From contig JAADHL010000133.1 in NCBI GenBank assembly GCA_013151875.1, positions 1-8,818 on the forward strand: DNA of 8,818 nucleotides. Direction: 5' to 3'. Positions 6,812-8,818 of this stretch are shown in pieces; the first letter of the stretch is position 1, and every line of letters begins with the position of its first letter. The notes below the pieces were generated by a model. It had not been told where the DNA came from and did not search any database. It was given only the letters and a program-made list of their open reading frames with translations. This DNA comes from Deltaproteobacteria bacterium (GTDB taxonomy: Bacteria > Myxococcota_A > UBA9042 > DTJE01). A program made the translations under genes and the position numbers.

Positions 6812-6840
6812 AACATCCTTTCGACGAAACGAGGAATATC

Positions 6841-7863
6841 ATGCCCGCAGAAACCGGCCCGCGGCCCGAGCAGCCCATAGCCGTCAATCTGGCCAGGATT
6901 CTGTTTCACCTCATGACCAATCCACGTGGTTGGCGTGTTGACGAACTCAAAAAGGAACTTGGGATCAGTGATCGCACCTACCGCAAGTACCGGGCTGTGA
7001 TGAGGGACCACTTCGAGGACCTGTTCGACCGGGCCAGCGGCGGCGGTTCTTTGATTACGCAGGTGCGTGACGGCGACGTTGCCTATCTGCGCCTGCGCGA
7101 CTCGGAAGAGCCGGTCGAGGACCATCCATGGTTCTTTACGCGCATCGCCACCCTGCAACTGGCCCGCAAGGCATTCGGTTTCCTGCGCGGCACCGACGTG
7201 GGGCAGCAGATGGAGGACCAGTATCTGGATTTTCTGAGCCGGATGGGGGACCGTGTCTTCGTGTTTCGCGACCTGCTGCGCGACATGGATCGCAAGGTCT
7301 TCTATCGACCCTGGGCTCCAAAGGATTACTCCAGCCCCGAAAGACAGCGGAAACTGAAAGTCATCCTGAGGGGGCTTTTCTACTCGAAGCGACTGCGCCT
7401 CACCTACGATTCTCCGGGATGGAACGAAGAGCCGTCTCTTGTCGAGCCGCTGACCCTGATGCTCTGGAAGAGCGCCCTGTACCTGATCGTACGCTTCAAG
7501 GGAAAAAAGAAACCCTACGAACTGGCGGTGGATCGGATCAGTAAAGTCGAAACCACCGGCGAGAAGTTCAGATATCCGTCGCGCGAAACCTATTCACCCG
7601 AGGCCTTGAGCAGGGGCAGTTTCGGCGCCTTCCACGCGCAGCACGGGCGGCCGACGGAGGTTGAACTGGTCTTTGCGGACAGGCGATGGCTCAAGATGGA
7701 CCTGCGAGAGAGGCGCTGGCACGATACCCAGGAGTTCGAGGACCTGCCCGACGGGCGTCTGCGCATGACCTTTACGGTTCGGTCCATGGTGGAGGTCTGG
7801 CCCTGGATACGCAGTTTCGGTGACGACGTGGAGGTGATCAGGCCCGACGCCGATAGCGCGTGA
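6841..7863 (+). CDS. WYL-domain transcriptional regulator with N-terminal HTH
   Basis: 340 residues, a normal length for the HTH-WYL-WCX family. Residues about 12-55 form the winged-helix DNA-binding part (LARILFHLMTNPRGWRVDEL, then KKELGISDRTYRKYRAVMRD). The WYL domain spans about 170-237, with LVEPLTLMLWKSALYLIVRF (200-219) followed by YELAVDRISKVE (226-237). The C-terminal WCX extension covers about 271-335 (EVELVFADRRWLKMDLRERR and VEVWPWIRSFGDDVEVIRP). WYL regulators sense small ligands or nucleic acid; PafBC in actinobacteria and DriD in Caulobacter act in DNA-damage responses. The ATG at 6841 has GAGG about 8 nt upstream; the frame is open farther upstream but runs antisense through the lipoprotein gene. 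Identical inverted operators lie before and after the gene, so autoregulation is likely, together with control of the small ORF/recC side. Confidence 0.93.
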   Translation: MPAETGPRPEQPIAVNLARILFHLMTNPRGWRVDELKKELGISDRTYRKYRAVMRDHFEDLFDRASGGGSLITQVRDGDVAYLRLRDSEEPVEDHPWFFTRIATLQLARKAFGFLRGTDVGQQMEDQYLDFLSRMGDRVFVFRDLLRDMDRKVFYRPWAPKDYSSPERQRKLKVILRGLFYSKRLRLTYDSPGWNEEPSLVEPLTLMLWKSALYLIVRFKGKKKPYELAVDRISKVETTGEKFRYPSRETYSPEALSRGSFGAFHAQHGRPTEVELVFADRRWLKMDLRERRWHDTQEFEDLPDGRLRMTFTVRSMVEVWPWIRSFGDDVEVIRPDADSA

Positions 7864-7902
7864 TCGACCCTCCCGCCCCGCCTATTTATGTATTTGCCTC
7901 AA

Positions 7903-7927
7903 TTCGGCACGTATCGTGCCGCAGGCC
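7903..7927. promoter_or_regulatory. Palindromic operator copy 2, downstream of WYL gene and upstream of small ORF
   Basis: The core CGGCACGTATCGTGCCG (7905-7921) is the exact reverse complement of the core at 6793-6809, and the identity extends to 25 bp. It begins 39 bp after the WYL stop and ends 40 bp before the ATG of the small ORF at 7968, a position suited to repressing or activating a promoter there. The flanking CCTATTTATGTATTTGCC (about 7881-7898) is AT-rich, but I cannot assign -35/-10 boxes with confidence. Confidence 0.8.
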
Positions 7928-7967
7928 TCCATATCATTCGTTCAAGGACTTGAAAAGGAGGCGCTCC

Positions 7968-8132
7968 ATGAAACCGGGAAAGCATGCACGGGAAACAATT
8001 GAAAAAAGCCGGATAACGCACGGGGCCATCCGGCTGCTGGTGGATTATCCCTGGATTGGACTCCTGTTGCTCGGGCAGGTCAGGGTGTTCCTAATGGCTT
8101 CGGCGCCGTCCGGTATTGGAGGTATTACCTGA
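7968..8132 (+). CDS. Small ORF, 54 residues, unknown or truncated gene remnant
   Basis: ATG preceded by a near-perfect Shine-Dalgarno AAGGAGG (7955-7961) at 6 nt spacing, directly after operator copy 2. The product has a basic start (MKPGKHARETIEKSRI) and a hydrophobic middle (IRLLVDYPWIGLLLLG, 21-36) too short and interrupted for a confident membrane helix. The stretch ARETIEKSRITHGAIRLLVDYPWIG resembles, from memory, the start of VWA-like metallopeptidase proteins (DUF2201 type, with a LLLDHPFxGxLLLRL pattern). The ORF could therefore be the 5' stub of such a gene, truncated by a deletion or frameshift. The other reading is a genuine small protein expressed from the WYL-controlled promoter. 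I cannot decide between these from the sequence alone. Confidence 0.55.
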   Translation: MKPGKHARETIEKSRITHGAIRLLVDYPWIGLLLLGQVRVFLMASAPSGIGGIT

Positions 8133-8178
8133 CAAAATGTTTTGTTGCGGGAGATTCCGATGACGCTTGTCATGGTGG

Positions 8179-8204
8179 ATGCGGCAATCTAGACTCTGCC
8201 GCAT
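8179..8204. repeat. Perfect inverted repeat (8-bp arms, 10-nt loop)
   Basis: ATGCGGCA (8179-8186) and TGCCGCAT (8197-8204) are exact reverse complements around a loop of ten bases. It lies between the small ORF and recC. There is no T tract after either arm, so an intrinsic terminator is not well supported; a transcript hairpin or protein-binding site is possible. Confidence 0.6.
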
Positions 8205-8245
8205 GGGACCCGACCGTTGTTGAATTGCGATGCAGACGGAGTCAT

Positions 8246-8271
8246 CAGGGTCGGAATACAGGGTCGGAATA
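8246..8271. repeat. Perfect tandem duplication, 13-bp unit x2, before recC
   Basis: CAGGGTCGGAATA occurs twice head to tail without mismatch, ending 11 bp before the recC ATG. The second copy abuts the AAAGG ribosome site, so copy number here would change the recC leader. Confidence 0.9.
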
Positions 8272-8282
8272 AAGGTTTTTGC

Positions 8283-8818
8283 ATGCCGGGAATACGCGTA
8301 TATACCAGCAATCGCCTCGAGGCATTGGCCGACATGCTGGGCGACGTCCTGTCTGACCCCTTGCCGTCACCCCTGGAAGCCGAAACCATAGTGGTCCGCA
8401 GCCGGGGGATGGAACGCTGGCTCGTCATGCGGCTGGCCGAGAGGTTCGGCGTGTGGGCCAATGGGGCCTTTCCATTTCCCAACAGCGTGGTATGGGAGGT
8501 CTTCAGGAAGGCCCTGCCCGACCTGCCCGAAATGGATGTCTGGACCCCGGAGTTGCTGACTTTCAAGATAATGAACACCATGCCCGGGCTGCTGGGACAC
8601 CCGGGGTTCGAGGACCTGCGCAACTATCTGGATGAGGATGATGACGGTCTGAAGCTCTTTCAACTGGCGACAAGGACTGCGCAGGTCTTTGATCAGTACG
8701 CGGTATTCCGATCCGACATGGTCATGGGTTGGGACGATGGTGGGGGCAAGGGAGGTGATGCGACGCAGGCGTGGCAGGCGGAATTGTGGAGGGCCTTGAC
8801 GAACGATGGCGGACGTTG
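8283..8818 (+). CDS. recC: Exodeoxyribonuclease V gamma subunit (RecC), N-terminal part, 3' end outside window
   Basis: 178 complete codons are visible before the window ends, without a stop; full RecC is usually more than 1000 residues. The N-terminus carries the family pattern: VYTSNRLEALADML (6-19), then IVVRSRGMERWLVMRLAERF (36-55), GVWANGAFPFPNSVVWEVF (56-74) and, further on, LKLFQLATRTAQVFDQYAVFR (123-143), followed by WQAELWRAL (164-172). RecC is the non-catalytic helicase-like subunit of RecBCD that splits the duplex and recognises Chi during double-strand break repair. The start ATG at 8283 has AAAGG about 8-9 nt upstream. recB and recD would be expected further downstream. Its placement behind a WYL regulator and its operator hints at shared control, although 355 bp separate the operator from the start codon. 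Confidence 0.92.
   Translation, partial: MPGIRVYTSNRLEALADMLGDVLSDPLPSPLEAETIVVRSRGMERWLVMRLAERFGVWANGAFPFPNSVVWEVFRKALPDLPEMDVWTPELLTFKIMNTMPGLLGHPGFEDLRNYLDEDDDGLKLFQLATRTAQVFDQYAVFRSDMVMGWDDGGGKGGDATQAWQAELWRALTNDGGR

Larger units (their letters stand above)
8133..8282. other. Intergenic stretch between small ORF and recC
   Basis: About 150 bp with no convincing gene. It has lower coding character than its surroundings, a ten-codon ORF at 8160 that I do not believe, one perfect hairpin and one perfect tandem duplication (both listed separately). It may be the scar of a deletion if the small ORF is a truncated gene. Confidence 0.5.

Noticed and set aside
6322..6840. Upstream in-frame extension of the WYL regulator
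   Set aside because: It runs antisense through the lipoprotein gene and across the palindromic operator. The family N-terminus begins just after the ATG at 6841, which has a ribosome site.
6787..7927. The 25-bp inverted pair as terminal repeats of a small mobile element
   Set aside because: The enclosed gene is only a WYL regulator, each copy is itself a palindrome, and no target-site duplication or transposase is visible. An operator pair explains it better.

Overview
The window (about 60% GC by eye) looks like chromosomal DNA of a Gram-negative, delta-proteobacterium-like organism such as Myxococcota or a relative. The grounds are two predicted lipoproteins, one with a long Asp/Gln-rich linker behind the lipobox; a dikinase-type lipoprotein; a RecBCD-type recC; and a transmembrane HAMP protein. 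The placement is inference from protein style, since no marker gene is present.

Layout. Positions 2-1593 (+) carry the 3' end of a MOFRL-family glycerate 2-kinase, translationally coupled through an ATGA overlap to a complete NAD(P)-dependent glyoxylate/hydroxypyruvate reductase. Together they would convert hydroxypyruvate to D-glycerate and then to 2-phosphoglycerate. Positions 6704-1632 (-) carry three same-strand genes: a large lipoprotein with a phosphohistidine-like domain followed by a PEP-synthase/glucan-dikinase-type ATP-grasp domain; 15 bp downstream, a cysteine-rich lipoprotein; and, after a 183-bp gap, a membrane-anchored (p)ppGpp synthetase built as TM, extracytoplasmic domain, TM, HAMP, RelA/SpoT synthetase. 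Positions 6841-8818 (+) carry a WYL-domain regulator, a 54-codon small ORF with a strong Shine-Dalgarno, and the 5' end of recC.

Most notable points. (1) The HAMP-RelA/SpoT synthetase retains the catalytic signatures of the synthetase. It lacks a recognisable HD hydrolase and the TGS/ACT regulatory end, so it looks like a transmembrane receptor whose output is alarmone synthesis. (2) A perfect 17-bp palindrome lies inside a 25-bp sequence that is present once upstream of the WYL gene and once, inverted, just downstream of it. This looks like the operator of the regulator, controlling its own gene and the small ORF/recC side. (3) The dikinase-like lipoprotein has the swivelling-His domain ahead of the ATP-grasp domain, as in glucan, water dikinases, yet it is predicted to be exported. 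(4) Several perfect 13-15 bp tandem duplications occur in linkers and intergenic DNA. No tRNA, rRNA, CRISPR array or insertion sequence was seen.
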